A model generated the notes under the pieces. That model ran no database searches. It had not been told where the DNA came from and saw only the letters and a list, made by a program, of their open reading frames with translations. A DNA stretch of 64,000 bases, from contig BEXV01000263.1 of NCBI GenBank assembly GCA_003118195.1, positions 110,200 through 174,199 of the forward strand. The letters are read 5' to 3'. Shown here one piece after another: positions 37,997 through 49,595 of this stretch; position 1 is the stretch's first letter; every line of letters begins with the position of its first letter. Source of the DNA: Hemicentrotus pulcherrimus (taxonomy: Eukaryota; Echinodermata; Echinoidea; Camarodonta; Strongylocentrotidae). The translations under genes and the position numbers were made by a program.

Positions 37997-39057
37997 TTCA
38001 TCAAACGTTCTACAGTGAGGCGATAGTGCTGAGGGGNGGTAGCTGTGATCTCAATAAAACATAAATTCTGTTTATTCGAACATTGTTCTTTATAGGAGGG
38101 TGTTAAGATGAGTTGATTAAATGAATTTCCTTTTCCTGTTTTATTTTTCTGACACAAATTGGTTTTGTAAGTTCCTTAATTAAGACCTCTTTTGTATTTC
38201 AAATTTTCAATTTGTTTTTAAATCATTTACTATACAGTATATTGGTCATTGTAAATTGTATAATTCTGCTGTGACATGATCTCTGTTAAATTATTAAAAG
38301 AATGGAAAAGGAATTTCTGTTATAGTGATAGTTAAATCAAATTCAAGTTCAAATTTGTATACTGGTACCTATATTTAATACAGAGTGAGTACTCTTTTGA
38401 CATGGAATGTGTGAAATGTGATGCTAGCCCCTGTACATGGACATGTTTACGTATCATCTTACAGTATTCGTAGCCCTTCAGGTGTACATGTATGCACATA
38501 TTGATATTAAATGAAAACTGGGGAACATTTTTGTACCTTTAAATGTAATTTCAGGATACATTCCTTTAAAAAAATTTGAAGTTGGAGAGTTCCAATACAG
38601 CGTTATAATTTTAGAGTTAATTTATTTTTATTACAACCGTCCTGTTGAAACTCGTTCATGTTAGTTTACCTCAGACTGACTTGATATTATTGTTGATTGT
38701 ACTATATGTACATGTGCATGTAATGTACCTTTAATGAGAGGATGTCTTTATTTAACATTCAATCCATGTCAAATCTGAAGTCAAGACTCAAGAATGTTCG
38801 ATTTGATTGCATGGAATGAAGGTTTGCCGTCGACATGATTGATTGAGTTTGCCTTACAAAGTCACACAATGCTTTCATTAGTTGTGTTAATCTAAACCTT
38901 ACAGTAAACAAGTTCGACAATGATTGATACATGTGGTGAGGTAAATTCCTATCATCTTCCTAATAATACCATTTACCGTATTGCTTAACATGACTACGCT
39001 TGCATCAAGTATTGCAGGAAAGGACCTTGCTCCAATTATAAAAAAATATAATTAGAC

Positions 39058-39394
39058 CTGCCTTCATCAGTTTGAGTTGGTCAAATAGCCCCCTATTTCT
39101 GATCCGGGAAATTAACCTGGTCATGAAATAGCAGCTAATTTGGCAGGGGAAGATTCAAGTAGTGGGCTATTTACTCAGGAAGTCTTCCCGAGATATCTTT
39201 GGCTAGTTTGCAAAATAGCCCCCTATTTGTGGTCCGTCTTCACCAGCCTGAAGACTCGCACTATGCAGGAACATTGAGCAAATTCCATCGAGCTCTAGTT
39301 TTGAGCTGATAAAGACGTGATTTGTAATTTCGAGCTAATTTCCTGGATCACAAAATAGCGGGCTGTTTGGCCAACTCGAGCTGATAAAGGCAGA
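39058..39394. mobile_element. Inverted-repeat element with CTGCCTTCATCAG ends
   Basis: The left end CTGCCTTCATCAGTTTGAGT then GGTCAAATAGC and right end GCGGGCTGTTTGGCCAACTC then GAGCTGATAAAGGCAG are inverted relatives. A diverged related sequence is at about 30880-30985. Confidence 0.6.
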
Positions 39395-42093
39395 TCTATG
39401 GGAGCCAGAAGGGTGTTTATCATTTTGTATATTATTAAAGAAGAATGCCCTTATGGATAAAATCTGAATGCATGTTTTTGTAGAGAGAGTATCAAAAGTT
39501 CTGCTGCCTCATTGATGTTAAAATACATGCTGGCGCTCTGAAAAAAAAAAAACAGTAAGTTTTTTTAGTAAGATATAGATTTTGGTTGGATATATCAGGA
39601 AACTTTGTGTAACAATATTTCAGATAAATTTCAAAATAAGAAAGAGCAGACAGGTCTGTGAAGAATAAGATGACAATGGAGGAGAAAACAACTGATTTAA
39701 AAAAGAAGAAATACAATTAGATCATGGAAATAGAGAAAAATCATGAAGTAGATTTGAAAAAGGAGCCACTGAAGAATTATACTTTAGAGGAAGAAGCAAA
39801 AGGAGGATGAGTTTATTAGAGGGCCAGAGAAGATGAGATAGAATAAATGATAAGATAGAAAGCTATGGTTGTCAAATGCTGTCAGTAGGGACTTTTAGAT
39901 TCGCACGAAGACAAAAGGTCAATGCTACGATCAACGTCCTTGTAATGCACTGCCTTGAATGGACGTCACACGTATCAGTCCACGCAAATCTAAAAGTCCC
40001 TAATTTTAGACGAGTACATGTTTCTCCGCATGAATTTCACACTTTTGAATTTTATATGTGAGCAGGGCCGGGGAAAGATTAAAAGGTTATTCAAGGTTTA
40101 CTGGTTCTTAGATGTACCGGTAACTATTATACATACTAATCAATAGTGAATACCAAAACGAAGAAGAGTCTTCATAGAACATATCTGACAAAACTTCTCT
40201 CTCAGATACTATCCCATTCAACCATAAATCAATACAGATATGTGGTACAGTGTATATTTTCATCGCTGTTTAGTTGATTAAGGATTAGTCTGCTAGTATG
40301 GGCAGTCTGATTCATAGCACAGAGTAGTCAGTAACTCAACAAACTTTATTGATTAATTGATCGCTCGCTCTAAAGAGGATGGGAATTGCCAATCTGAATA
40401 AATCTTGTAAACACTCCATTGTAAAGGGTACTTAGACAAATGGTGTAGAAAATTACAGGAGACAACAATCGTACAATAGTGTATCAAAACTGCAGATGTA
40501 CATGTACATCATTTGAATTTATGAATCAGACAATTTTGTACTTGTACATATGTTTTATGCAGCTTCTAAGATTCAACCCCCCCCCCTCCCTTTCCAAAAA
40601 AGAAGAAGATTTTTAACCTGTTTACAATACACATGTATTGTAGGCGATATGTAAACAAATTTCTTTCATCATGATCATGCATGCAGTTTGATATAGGTCT
40701 AATTATATTTTCTCTCTTTTTTTTAATTGTCACTACATTACATTTACATCCTTCTCTGTTTATGAGCATGCCCTATGGCTATATTCATTATCCATATAGA
40801 TTTGTTTATATTGATCAGTAATCCAGTGTATACTCAATGTAATTTTTTATTTGGTTTTTACTTGTATAAGTTCATCTTTACATGTTTCAATTCATGAATG
40901 AATGTATGTATTGATTAATAATGATTTACTGCATTTATATTTCTCGTTTATTATTATATATATGTATTGCAAGGAATGTGACTCGTATATATTTACTTGT
41001 ATTGTCTAGACATTATGTGCAAGTAAAACTATAAAGACATAATTTATTTGTATTTGAATGCCTCTTCTCTGAGCAATCTCTCTTTTCTGTGGGGATCATT
41101 AGGTCAGAACAATTGTAGTTGCCAATTTGATACTAATTTGAACACACTTAATGGGTACATACACTTGTAGTATTGAGAATTGTAATGCAACAGTAGTCAT
41201 TACTAGGATGCCACATGACTTCCTTTCAATAAATTGAATTTTGAGGAAAGAAGAATTGAAATATCGTGTCTATTAATTACATGTAAAGCCTCTTGATTCT
41301 CTGTCATGCCAAAAATGCTAAGACAATGATAGTATTGTCTCATTGGTTACTAATATGCTGACATTGTGCCCAAATATCTACATTTATATTTTTTTCTTGG
41401 CACATTACCAGACATGCTTTATTAAGAGAACATATTAAAATAATATTTATCATGTGTTGATATATTGACTTTGAATGTTATTTAACATGTGTAAATTAAC
41501 TTTCAATGTGAGATCATCATTTACAATGCAGGGTTCCCCACTAATTTTTTTAAAAGGGAGTGCAGATTGAACTTTTAGAGTGTGTATGCTNGGGGGGGAT
41601 GAATCAGGAGTTAGACTTTAGGCACCCAGGTGTAGGCCTACCAGGCACGGGATAGTGTTAAGCCCTGTATAATTTATGGACCATGGTACATGAAGACATG
41701 AATTACCATGTGTTGATGTGATATTTAATGCATGAATGGAACAGGAGGAGTATATCACAAAAGTGACATATATCAGAATTAAATCAGTACATTTTGCCCC
41801 CATTTTATGAATTTTATGAAATATTATTTGACTCCTACAGACACATTGACTTTTTGCCAAGCTTCCATTTGATCAGATAAGCTTTACAGTTCCATATTTG
41901 GTCACCCCAACAGGAAGCATAGATTTTTCTAATCTTGATTTTCTTCCTACATTTTTTTCCACATTAATAGAAATATTTGTTTAATTTGGTCACATTTACT
42001 ATTCATTGCATTAGAAGCAAGAATGTTCAATTGATGGTCTGTCTACAGAGCAATGATTTGTTTTTGTTGTGTGTGTTTGTTTTCACCATCCAG

Positions 42094-42256
42094 TGCCATT
42101 GTTGAGCAGTACTTGCTGGAGAAATCACGCATTGTGTCGCAGGCGGCCAATGAGCGTAACTACCATGTCTTCTATTACTTACTCAAAGGTGCTAGTGATG
42201 CAGAGAAACAAGCATTCTGGTTGGATAAACCACAAGAATACTTCTATCTTAACCAG
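42094..42256 (+). CDS. MYO9: MYO9 exon 3: upper 50K segment of the motor
   Basis: This 163-nt exon completes Gly314 and encodes residues 315-368, beginning [16 protein letters not shown] and containing [13 protein letters not shown], the helix-loop conserved in all myosins after switch I. It ends FYLNQ|GTAAGA in phase 0. The acceptor is CATCCAG. Confidence 0.96.
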
Positions 42257-42496
42257 GTAAGATCATAATAAGAATACTCTATGGAGAATTTCAAGTTCAA
42301 AGTTTGAAATATTGATATATTGAATGAATACCATCAACATTACCTTCATTAGATTAAGTATATATGAACTAATACCCTACCATTTATACTATGCAAGAAA
42401 AGAGGAGATAAAGGGATTCTGGAAGATGAATAGATGTACATGTACATGTACTTGTGCAAAGTCTACTTTTACAATAAAGACAGAAAAGCTGTTTAA

Positions 42497-42978
42497 AGGT
42501 AATACAAAGTTTTGGTATGGGGTCATGAATTAGGTTTAATTGCGATTTTACAATATTTCAATGATTGTTGTCGCGGTTGAAATAGAGTTCAGAGTGATGA
42601 AATTGTAAAAAATTTACTCTTTATGTTGTATAGCGCCCTCTCAAGACTGATATTACTTTAGGTCTAAAACAATGTTTCTAGACTACAATCAACCGATTTG
42701 CTATTCCAGTTTGGAAATTATATTTCAGAACTGCATATTCTGAGATTTTCATGGTCGAAGCTGTACCATGGAATGGCCTTAGGCACCATTTAAAATATAT
42801 GAAATTTACCAGGAGCACATGGAAATTTTTTATTATTTAATTTCTTGAAAACAGAAGTGTTTTAGGGGCTGCATTTTCTAGTGCTTATAATACATCCACA
42901 GGGCCATCCAATATATCAAAATTGTAAAGAATTACTATCTATCCAATATTCCCAATTTCCCAAAACTTTGCATTACCT
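42497..42978. mobile_element. Second TTAA-target element family, copy 3
   Basis: The left end AGGTAATACAAAGTTTTGG and right end CAAAACTTTGCATTACCT are inverted repeats flanked by exact TTAA (42493-42496, 42979-42982). It is 482 bp, non-coding, in MYO9 intron 3. Confidence 0.82.
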
Positions 42979-43894
42979 TTAAGGGAACATAATTATATAG
43001 TCTACTGTATGGACTGTTTTTGTGTTGCAACTGTGCGCCAAATCAGCTGAGAACCCCCCCTCCCCCCCCCTCAATGCTAAAACGAAGACAGTCCTATCAT
43101 TTATTTTGACCCTCGTAAACAGTCCAGTCGAATTTGCCAGTTCCCTAAAAATCTTTGGGAATGGAAACCCGCCTACATGCTGTAATAATATGTAATATAC
43201 ACTGATTGGACGAGGAACATGACAATCACTTTGGACTATTCTCAGTATGAGGATAACATAATTTACTATTTCTTTTTGAATTGAGTGTTTACTACTTTCT
43301 AGGATATTAAATGATTGTATGATTATCATCATCCTTGTATTGAAAAACTATGAAGCAACAAATGCACTAGCTATTAACAAGTGAAAACTAGATTATGGTT
43401 CCATGTGTACCGTAAGGAGTTTTTGCACATGCCAATGAACACAATCATAGGTATAGAAAGTTTGCATACATGTATGTTATTATTTTATGCTACTACATAC
43501 TCTTGTCTTCGACACATCAAACTGTCCAACATGTCCTCAGTGCTTGTATGTGTAACAGTGTTTTCAATCATACATTCATGGTAGTGATCACTTCAAATTG
43601 TGATAAATCACTGTGATTGATGGTGTCCTCAAATTTGCAAATAGAATTGAAAAAATGATCAGGTGAAGTTCAGGGCAACTAAAAAAAGCGTATGATGAAG
43701 TGCAACTACCCTGAATGATTTTTTTAATAGAAATGAATGAATTAATAAAACTATAAAAAGTGAAATCTGAAGAACTGCAAAATTGCACCCATGGGGTGCA
43801 ATGATGAGGTTCATGTTTGGCATTAGAAAAGGCAGTCCTTATCCAGAAAAAAAATGTGTTCCACTAATAAGTATTTCATGCCCAATCCACTTTA

Positions 43895-44583
43895 GGGTGT
43901 GTTATGCTCAACTTTTTGAAGGCCAGAATGAGGCTTTTGTTATGCATTTAGTTCAAAACATGGTTGCGTCCTTTCTCATTTTTGTGTAAACGCTCATCGT
44001 AAACGCTGATTGTAAGCTCACACGAAGTTGCGTTGTGGATTGGTGTTTCTCCAAAAAGACCGTTTCTGGGGAAGCATAAATGCACAATTATTTGAATGAC
44101 GTCATAATAAACGTGTTTCCGGTTCACGTGAAAATCTGGGCGCCGCTAATACTGTGCACACAATATATATTATGCTTGTTTTTTTTTGCAAGGAATGCGC
44201 ACATACAGGTACAAGCAGAGTCATCCGAGCAAGATCATTTGTAACCTGTAACTTAATACTTAGTACTTCTTCCATATATCATCGTTTTGAAATGAGTGTC
44301 ACGAGCTCAAAGTACAGCGAAGAGGAACCAAGAGCCCTTCTCCTCGCATGGTCCGAACCCGAAATACAAGATGAATTGAATGAGTTTCGAAAAAGCGCGC
44401 GCCCAAGCTTGACCTGCCCTCCAGGGGTCAACGTAGCATGCGCAGTGCAGGTTTACAAATTCAGATACAGAGCCCCAATTTGCCTGGATAAGGGAAGCAT
44501 AAACAGTAGCCCCAAGGAACTGCATTTACGATGAGCATTTCAAAACGCTAATTCTGCCTTCAAAATTAAGCATAAACACACCC
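43895..44583. mobile_element. Inverted-repeat element with a SANT/Myb-like ORF fragment
   Basis: The left end GGGTGTGTTATGCTCAACTT and right end AATTAAGCATAAACACACCC are inverted repeats, continuing inward through AAGGC.AGAAT, and flanked by TA. Fragments are at 79-230 and 36467-36565. The ORF at 44292 suggests a Harbinger-like parent, whose second protein is a SANT/Myb DNA-binding protein; this assignment is inference. Confidence 0.7.
44292..44534 (+). pseudogene. N-terminal fragment of a SANT/Myb (trihelix-like) DNA-binding protein
   Basis: From the ATG at 44292 the frame reads MSVTSSKYSEEEPRALLLAW then SEPEIQDELNEFRKSARPS. 'SEEE..ALL.AWSEPEIQ.EL' resembles the first helix and linker of SANT/trihelix domains found in Harbinger-type transposons and related genes. 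After about residue 39 the similarity stops and the frame runs into the element's terminal repeat, so the domain is truncated. Confidence 0.45.
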
Positions 44584-45872
44584 TAAACTCACTCTAGAAA
44601 GCTCACAATGATCAGGAAGCCTAATATTACAGATGAGTAGAATATAAAGGTTTTACATGTATACTGAACTATCCTTTTTAATTACAGTTGAGATAAAGAT
44701 GAGATCTACATTTAATTCACTCCTCCAGTAAAGCATGATTTCTAGGAATAGCAAGGTAACTGAGCTCAAACTGAACCTGACCTTGTCATAGTGAGTTTAT
44801 ACCCAATACAAGAAGACATCTGCAATTCTACATCCATGCTGATTAAGAGCTAATTAATTAGTTGATTAGAAACCTCCATCACAGCCATGCACAGAACAGA
44901 AGTGGGTAATAACTGATCTAGTGAATTCTCTCAAGATAAAAAGGATTTCTGCAACATATATTTTCATAAAAATGTCAAATGAAGTAAAGACATGTTCACA
45001 TTTCCTTTGAATTTTTATCTCATAATGTATTAACATTGTTGTGCAAATGGGCATATCATTCTTTAAAAAATTGGATTCTGGAATGAAATCAAGCAATAAG
45101 TTGCAATATATTATACCAGTTTGTGCAAGAACTGAAACCTGACAAAATTTCTTTTGACAAACATAATAATTTCCATTTTGGTGGTTTAAACAAATATTTA
45201 AAAAAANAAAAAATCATCAATCAATTTTATTGCAGATTACAGACCTGCATTTTGGGGTCAAGCCAATGTGCTGAATTTGTTGTTTTGAAATCATCTGAAA
45301 TTTGAGAGGTTGTACTGAAAAAGTTGCCACCACATAGCGTCGATCAAGTCTTGAACCGCTGTAAGAAAGAACAAAATACTGTGGTGAATGCATTTTTTTC
45401 TGTTTGCACTCTATTTCAGCAGATATGCTATTCAAGAACTGTGAAGTACACAATAGTGTGCTTCACAGTGTATGTGAAAAACAATAGCCTATTCGTTCCC
45501 TCTCTTTCTTTCTCTCTCTCTCTCCTCCAAGAGTGAAGGAGAGTGACAGGTCAGCCTATCTGACCACATCATCCAAGGTGTCTTTTTTTGGACATGAGCT
45601 GAGAGTGAGAGATAACATAGCCTTAATCCCTCACAAGAGATTGAAAGAGACTCTAACAGGGCTTATGTCTTCAGTGCATTAGCGTCTAATCATGCGCTTC
45701 CTGGGATCAAATTATCATGACATGGGGGATCAGATAGACCCAACAAATTAAGCGTTGGGTCTTAAAGGGGATTTAATGTGGAAAAAAGAAAGAGAGATGA
45801 AAATATAGAAGAGGCTTATAAAATGCAAAGTGAATTAACATTTATTAAAGTAGAATATAAAGTCAACTAATA

Positions 45873-46833
45873 TTGTTTTCACACTGGCAAAATTATGCTT
45901 AACCCCGTACTATAGGTGGAGTTAAGGGGGGGGGGGGTTTAGCCCCACCTATAGTACAGGGTTAGCTGCCCCTGCAAAAAAGCAGGGCTAACCCTGCAAT
46001 CTGGTGCTAACTCCCCAATTGCGGTGCGAAGCAAATGAATGAGAACAGAAACGAAAAATGGTCTGGTACTACGCAATGGAGCGTATCGCAGCTGGCCAGA
46101 TGCGAAGTAAGGAGTCCACTGTCCAATCAGAGACGATGTATTAATAAATATGCATTTCCCGTAAAGCACCTCAGTGGGAAATGTCATGCGAAGCGCGCTT
46201 ATTGTGCTTTCAATGTTATGAAGTCCCCCTTGCTAGTGCGAGCAAGTGCGCAGCTGCAGAAAATGCCCTAATGAATATTCACAATATAGAGCTCGTCTAA
46301 CGAATTGCAATGAGAACAGCGTAAATTTTTTAATTCCGGAATAGGCGCTAGTACCGGACTAAAAACAGCGTGTGTGAAAAGCCAAAACGTGGTTAAGGAT
46401 AGTACGGGGCTAAGCAAAGTACGGAGTTAAAGAGAAGGTTGAGCTCTGGGAAGAGGTGAAAAATAATTTGTGAACTTTATCATTTGTCATAATGCAAGTG
46501 TGGAAGAACATCAGATAAGACATGTTCCCTAAAAAGCATGGCTCTTCAATTGCCTTCATATTCTAAATATGTCATATTTATCGTAAAACTCGGGGGGGGG
46601 GGATTTTTTCGCCACGTGTTCGTGTAGTCCCATATACATCTTTCTGTGTACAGTGTTTGTGACTTTACCAAATTTCTTATCATTTTGATGATTCCAGAAC
46701 CTTGCAATACACACAAATTGTTATATGCTAGGTGATCAACCTTTTCTGGTCGATTCCACACCGTTTCTTTCACAATGCAATCGCATAACCACTACTCAAC
46801 TTCATCTTTAAGCAAAACCAGTGTGAAAAGACT
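45873..46833. mobile_element. TA-target inverted-repeat element, third copy, split by a nested element
   Basis: The left end TTTTCACACTGGC..AA and right end ACCAGTGTGAAAAGAC match 2559-3116 and 7129-7629. The right arm is split at TTAA by the element 46431-46807; removing it and one TTAA restores GGAGTTAAGCAAAACCAGTG, as in the other copies. An extra internal segment at about 46120-46290 is absent from the other copies. Confidence 0.8.
46431..46807. mobile_element. piggyBac-like miniature element, TTAA target (copy 3, nested)
   Basis: Left end AGAGAAGGTTGAGCTCTGG, right end ACTCAACTTCATCT, flanked by exact TTAA (46427-46430, 46808-46811). Insertion into the TA-target element proves target choice and relative age. 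Confidence 0.88.
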
Positions 46834-46982
46834 TACAGTTGATGTCATTAGTGGATATTGACCTTTGGCAGCTTATTGAATGTAGTATACCTACTTGATT
46901 TCCAACTTTACTGTAATTATCATTGATTCAAAGGACAAGGAATGTATGAAAGAATGTTCTGATGATAAATATATATATCAAA

Positions 46983-47434
46983 CAGCCTTTTTACGCACAG
47001 CTAAAATTCTATAAACATGATTAGTTCAAAGGGCTTTAAACTAATCAGCTGTACATACGACATCATTCACACACAGAAATTTCGGTGCGATCGTTAATCG
47101 TTTCGAAAATAACTACCGCACTGCTCTTAAAATGCGCAGTAGTGCCATTGAGCATTGAAGGTCATGTCATGTCAAACAGAGCTCACGCTCCATCCAGTTT
47201 AAACACGTTGAAACCGTTCACACACAAAATGTCAAGCTCTCTAGATATGAACTTCGTATCTGCAGCCTGCTTTGAGGGGCGCATGAATTGCGACTTCGTA
47301 TCTATCCGAACATCGTATAAACGATGTTTACACAGGGAAAATTTTCTTCAAACATGTTTTTAACTGTTGAGTTAAACACATTTAAACTAATCATCTCTAG
47401 ATACAATAAATTTTAGCTGTGTGTGAAAAGGCTG
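46983..47434. mobile_element. 452-bp inverted-repeat element (CAGCCTTTT ends)
   Basis: The left end CAGCCTTTTTACGCACAGCT then AAAATT and right end AATTTTAGCTGTGTGTGAAA then AGGCTG are inverted repeats of about 26 bases. The target duplication is unclear. No transposase; a 92-codon ORF inside (47085-47363) has no recognised domain. Confidence 0.7.
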
Positions 47435-48178
47435 TAACAGTAATCAACGTTCAAGTAAGCACTACATTGAATCCCTGACATTCCTTTAAGGAACTCATTT
47501 TAAAGGAACTCTAATCTGTGATGGAATATGAGAGGGTGAATTTTGAATATGGCAATTATGAAATACATAGGTAGGTAATGCGAAATAAAGTAGATGCTTT
47601 AATATATGTTTGTGACTGAATGTTTTTATATATGAGTGGGCTTTACCTACCTACAATGTATGAGCCCCTCCTACCTACCCCACTCTGCGGAACTGACCAG
47701 CATGCCGTCTTCGAAAAAGAGGAAGTATATGCACAAGCATGGTCATTATACAGTGTATCATTCATTAATTATGGTTGTGATTAAGTTATGATAAACATAC
47801 TTCTGATACTTCTCGGTTTCGTTTTTTTCTGGGACGCACTGTATAGGGTATTAGACTAGAGGTTTCCCAGCTGTTGCGAGGGCAACCAAGGTTTAAAACA
47901 CTTTTTCAGCTACCTGGGGCAATTCTCATTGGCATTAAATAAGTAAAGTAAATATAGATGAAATGTTCGGTCATTAACATACATTTCAAGGTTCAACTGA
48001 TTGCTCATTAAAACAAAATCATTAATCTACATATGAATATACGTTAATGGACATTTTATCTGAGGAGTGAATTAATTTACTTTGCAATGTCAGAGCTCAA
48101 AGTAGTAACTCTATGTTGTTTCAAGAATATGAGCCAGAATGAATACATTAGGGTCTTTCTTTTTATGTTTTTTTCCAG

Positions 48179-48279
48179 AGTAACTGTTACAGTCAAGAAG
48201 GAGTTGATGAATCATATGAGTTTGGTCGTCTCAAGCAGTCTATGGAGATGGTGGGCTTCTCTAAGGAGACTGTTAAGAG
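48179..48279 (+). CDS. MYO9: MYO9 exon 4: motor segment before the HCM-loop region
   Basis: This 101-nt exon encodes residues 369-401 plus two bases of Arg402. The translation runs SNCYSQEGVDESYEFGRLKQ and on through MEMVGFSKETVK, matching the myosin 'F.RLKQAMEMVGF' helix. The acceptor is TTTTTCCAG after a T-rich tract; the donor is AG|GTAAAG. Its 3' half is the source of a decayed tandem array in the following intron. Confidence 0.95.
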
Positions 48280-48542
48280 GTAAAGAGGGCTCAGGCTGGG
48301 CTTGATGAAGGGATCGAGTTGGGGAACAGGGAGAGGTATTGCAGGAGTTTTGTTGTCTCATGCGGTCTATGGAGAAGGTGGGCTTCTCTAAGGAGACTAT
48401 GAAGAGGTGACGAGGGCTCAGGGCTGTGTTTGTAGGAGTGGTTGGGGAACAAGGAGAGGAACAGTATGAGTTTGTTTGTCTCAAGGCAGAGTATGGAGAT
48501 GGTGGTCTTTATTAAATGAGACACTTAAGGGGAAGGGGGTGG

Positions 48543-49151
48543 CAGAGCTGCCAGGTAGTACGGATTGGCCGTATTCCGTACGGAAATCAACTTAAAATAC
48601 GGATGGACGTGTTAATAAAAAAACACCACGCGGGAAGGCCTTTCATTTAACTGCGAGGTGCAGCTGAATGTTTACGATCATTAATGTAAATTAAAAACAG
48701 TAGAGGACCTAGGTTAGAACCTTGTGGTACACCATGTGTAGGAATTATTATTATAAACTACATATTGAGATCTATATCAGAAAGATTACTTTCAAACCAA
48801 GTTGACGGACAAATTTGAGTGTTCTAGTTTTCTAGTGGTGAGTCAACACACCGATTACTGAGCGGGGAGACATTGCCAGGCATAGCTCCAGGTGGAGGGA
48901 CATAAATCGAAACTTTATTTATTTATTTATTTGTATTTTTTTGTACCTGTGTAAAAGACGCACCCCCGACTTTGAATTTTTTTCGGCGGCAAAAAGGTGC
49001 GGTTTATACACCGTTAATTACGGTAAGTGATCGAACATTGCCGATATGCATGCATATTTTTTCATGCTGAGAAAATACAGATTTTTTGGTAAAAATACTG
49101 ATTTTGGGGGATAAGAATACTGAAAATGCAAAATACAACTTGGCAGCTCTG
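48543..49151. mobile_element. Inverted-repeat DNA transposon (CAGAGCTGCC ends) inside the exon-4 array
   Basis: Left end CAGAGCTGCCAGGTAGTA and right end (reverse complement) CAGAGCTGCCAAGTTGTA agree at 16 of 18 bases. The 609-bp element interrupts the tandem array, whose repeat resumes directly after it. The ends and size suggest a non-autonomous hAT-like element, but the flanking 8-mers GGGGGTGG and GGATGGGG match at only 5 of 8, so no clean target duplication is seen. It contains a reverse-transcriptase fragment (minus strand) and the right half of the 37462-type element. Confidence 0.65.
48676..48735 (-). pseudogene. Fragment of non-LTR retrotransposon reverse transcriptase
   Basis: The minus strand reads HGVPQGSNLGPLLFLIYIND, the classical palm-region signature of LINE reverse transcriptases (Jockey/CR1-like). 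Further 5' on that strand (about 48780-48800) TWFESNLS also fits the family. A stop codon (TAG) and the lack of the downstream YADD block show a dead fragment. Confidence 0.7.
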
Positions 49152-49595
49152 GGATGGGGGCTCACACAGAGTATGAGATGGTGGTCTTCTCTATTAAATG
49201 AGACCCTGAAGAGGAAGGGGGTGGGGGCTCAGACAGAGTATGGAGATAGTGTGCTTCTCCAAAGAAACAATGAAAAGCTAAGGAGGCTCAGGCTGGGCTT
49301 TTGGAGAGGGTTGGGGAACAGGAAGAGGAATCCTGTGAGTTTGGTTGTCTCATAGAGAGCATGGAGATGGCTGGCTTCTCTAAGGAGAAGAGACTATGAA
49401 GAGACTATGAAGAGTGAGGGCTCAGCCCAGGTTTGTGGAAGAGATTTGGGACAGAGTGAGAGGAACCGTTTGAGTTTGGTTATCTCAAACAGAGAATGAA
49501 GATGGTGGGGTTCTCTAAAGGAACTATGAAGAGGTTAGGAGGTTCAGGCTAGGCTTGTAGGAGGGGGAGGGGAAGCGGGGATAGGAATCCACCGA

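Larger units (their letters stand above)
32829..42093 (+). other. MYO9 intron 2
   Basis: The longest visible intron, 9,265 bp, including the 457-base gap at 35944-36400. It carries several mobile elements (34470-35540, 36467-36565, 37462-37996, 39058-39394), GA microsatellites and AT-rich unique sequence. The ORFs in it have no recognisable domain. Confidence 0.85.
42257..48178 (+). other. MYO9 intron 3
   Basis: A 5,922-bp GT-AG intron. It contains a TTAA-target element (42497-42978), a SANT/Myb-related element (43895-44583), a TA-target element with a nested TTAA element (45873-46833), and a 452-bp inverted-repeat element (46983-47434). No other gene was seen. Confidence 0.85.
48218..49595 (+). 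repeat. Tandem array of decayed copies of exon 4 3' half plus intron start
   Basis: The functional exon 4 end and about 60 bp of following intron (unit 1, 48218-48344) are followed by diverged copies at about 48345-48467, 48468-48542, 49160-49230, 49231-49330, 49335-49470 and 49470-49595. The recurring landmarks are GAGTTTGGTTGTCTCA, TATGGAGATGGTGGGCTTCT, GAAGAGG, GGGCTCAGGCTGGGCTT and GTTGGGGAACA. Full units are about 123-135 bp; two middle units are shortened to about 70 bp. The array is split by the mobile element at 48543-49151. Unit 2 keeps an open frame and a GT donor after AAGAG, but its upstream acceptor region is purine-rich. Confidence 0.85.

Noticed and set aside
48292..48524. Minus-strand ORFs rich in Ser, Pro and His within the intron 4 array
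   Set aside because: They are antisense readings of the tandem exon copies.
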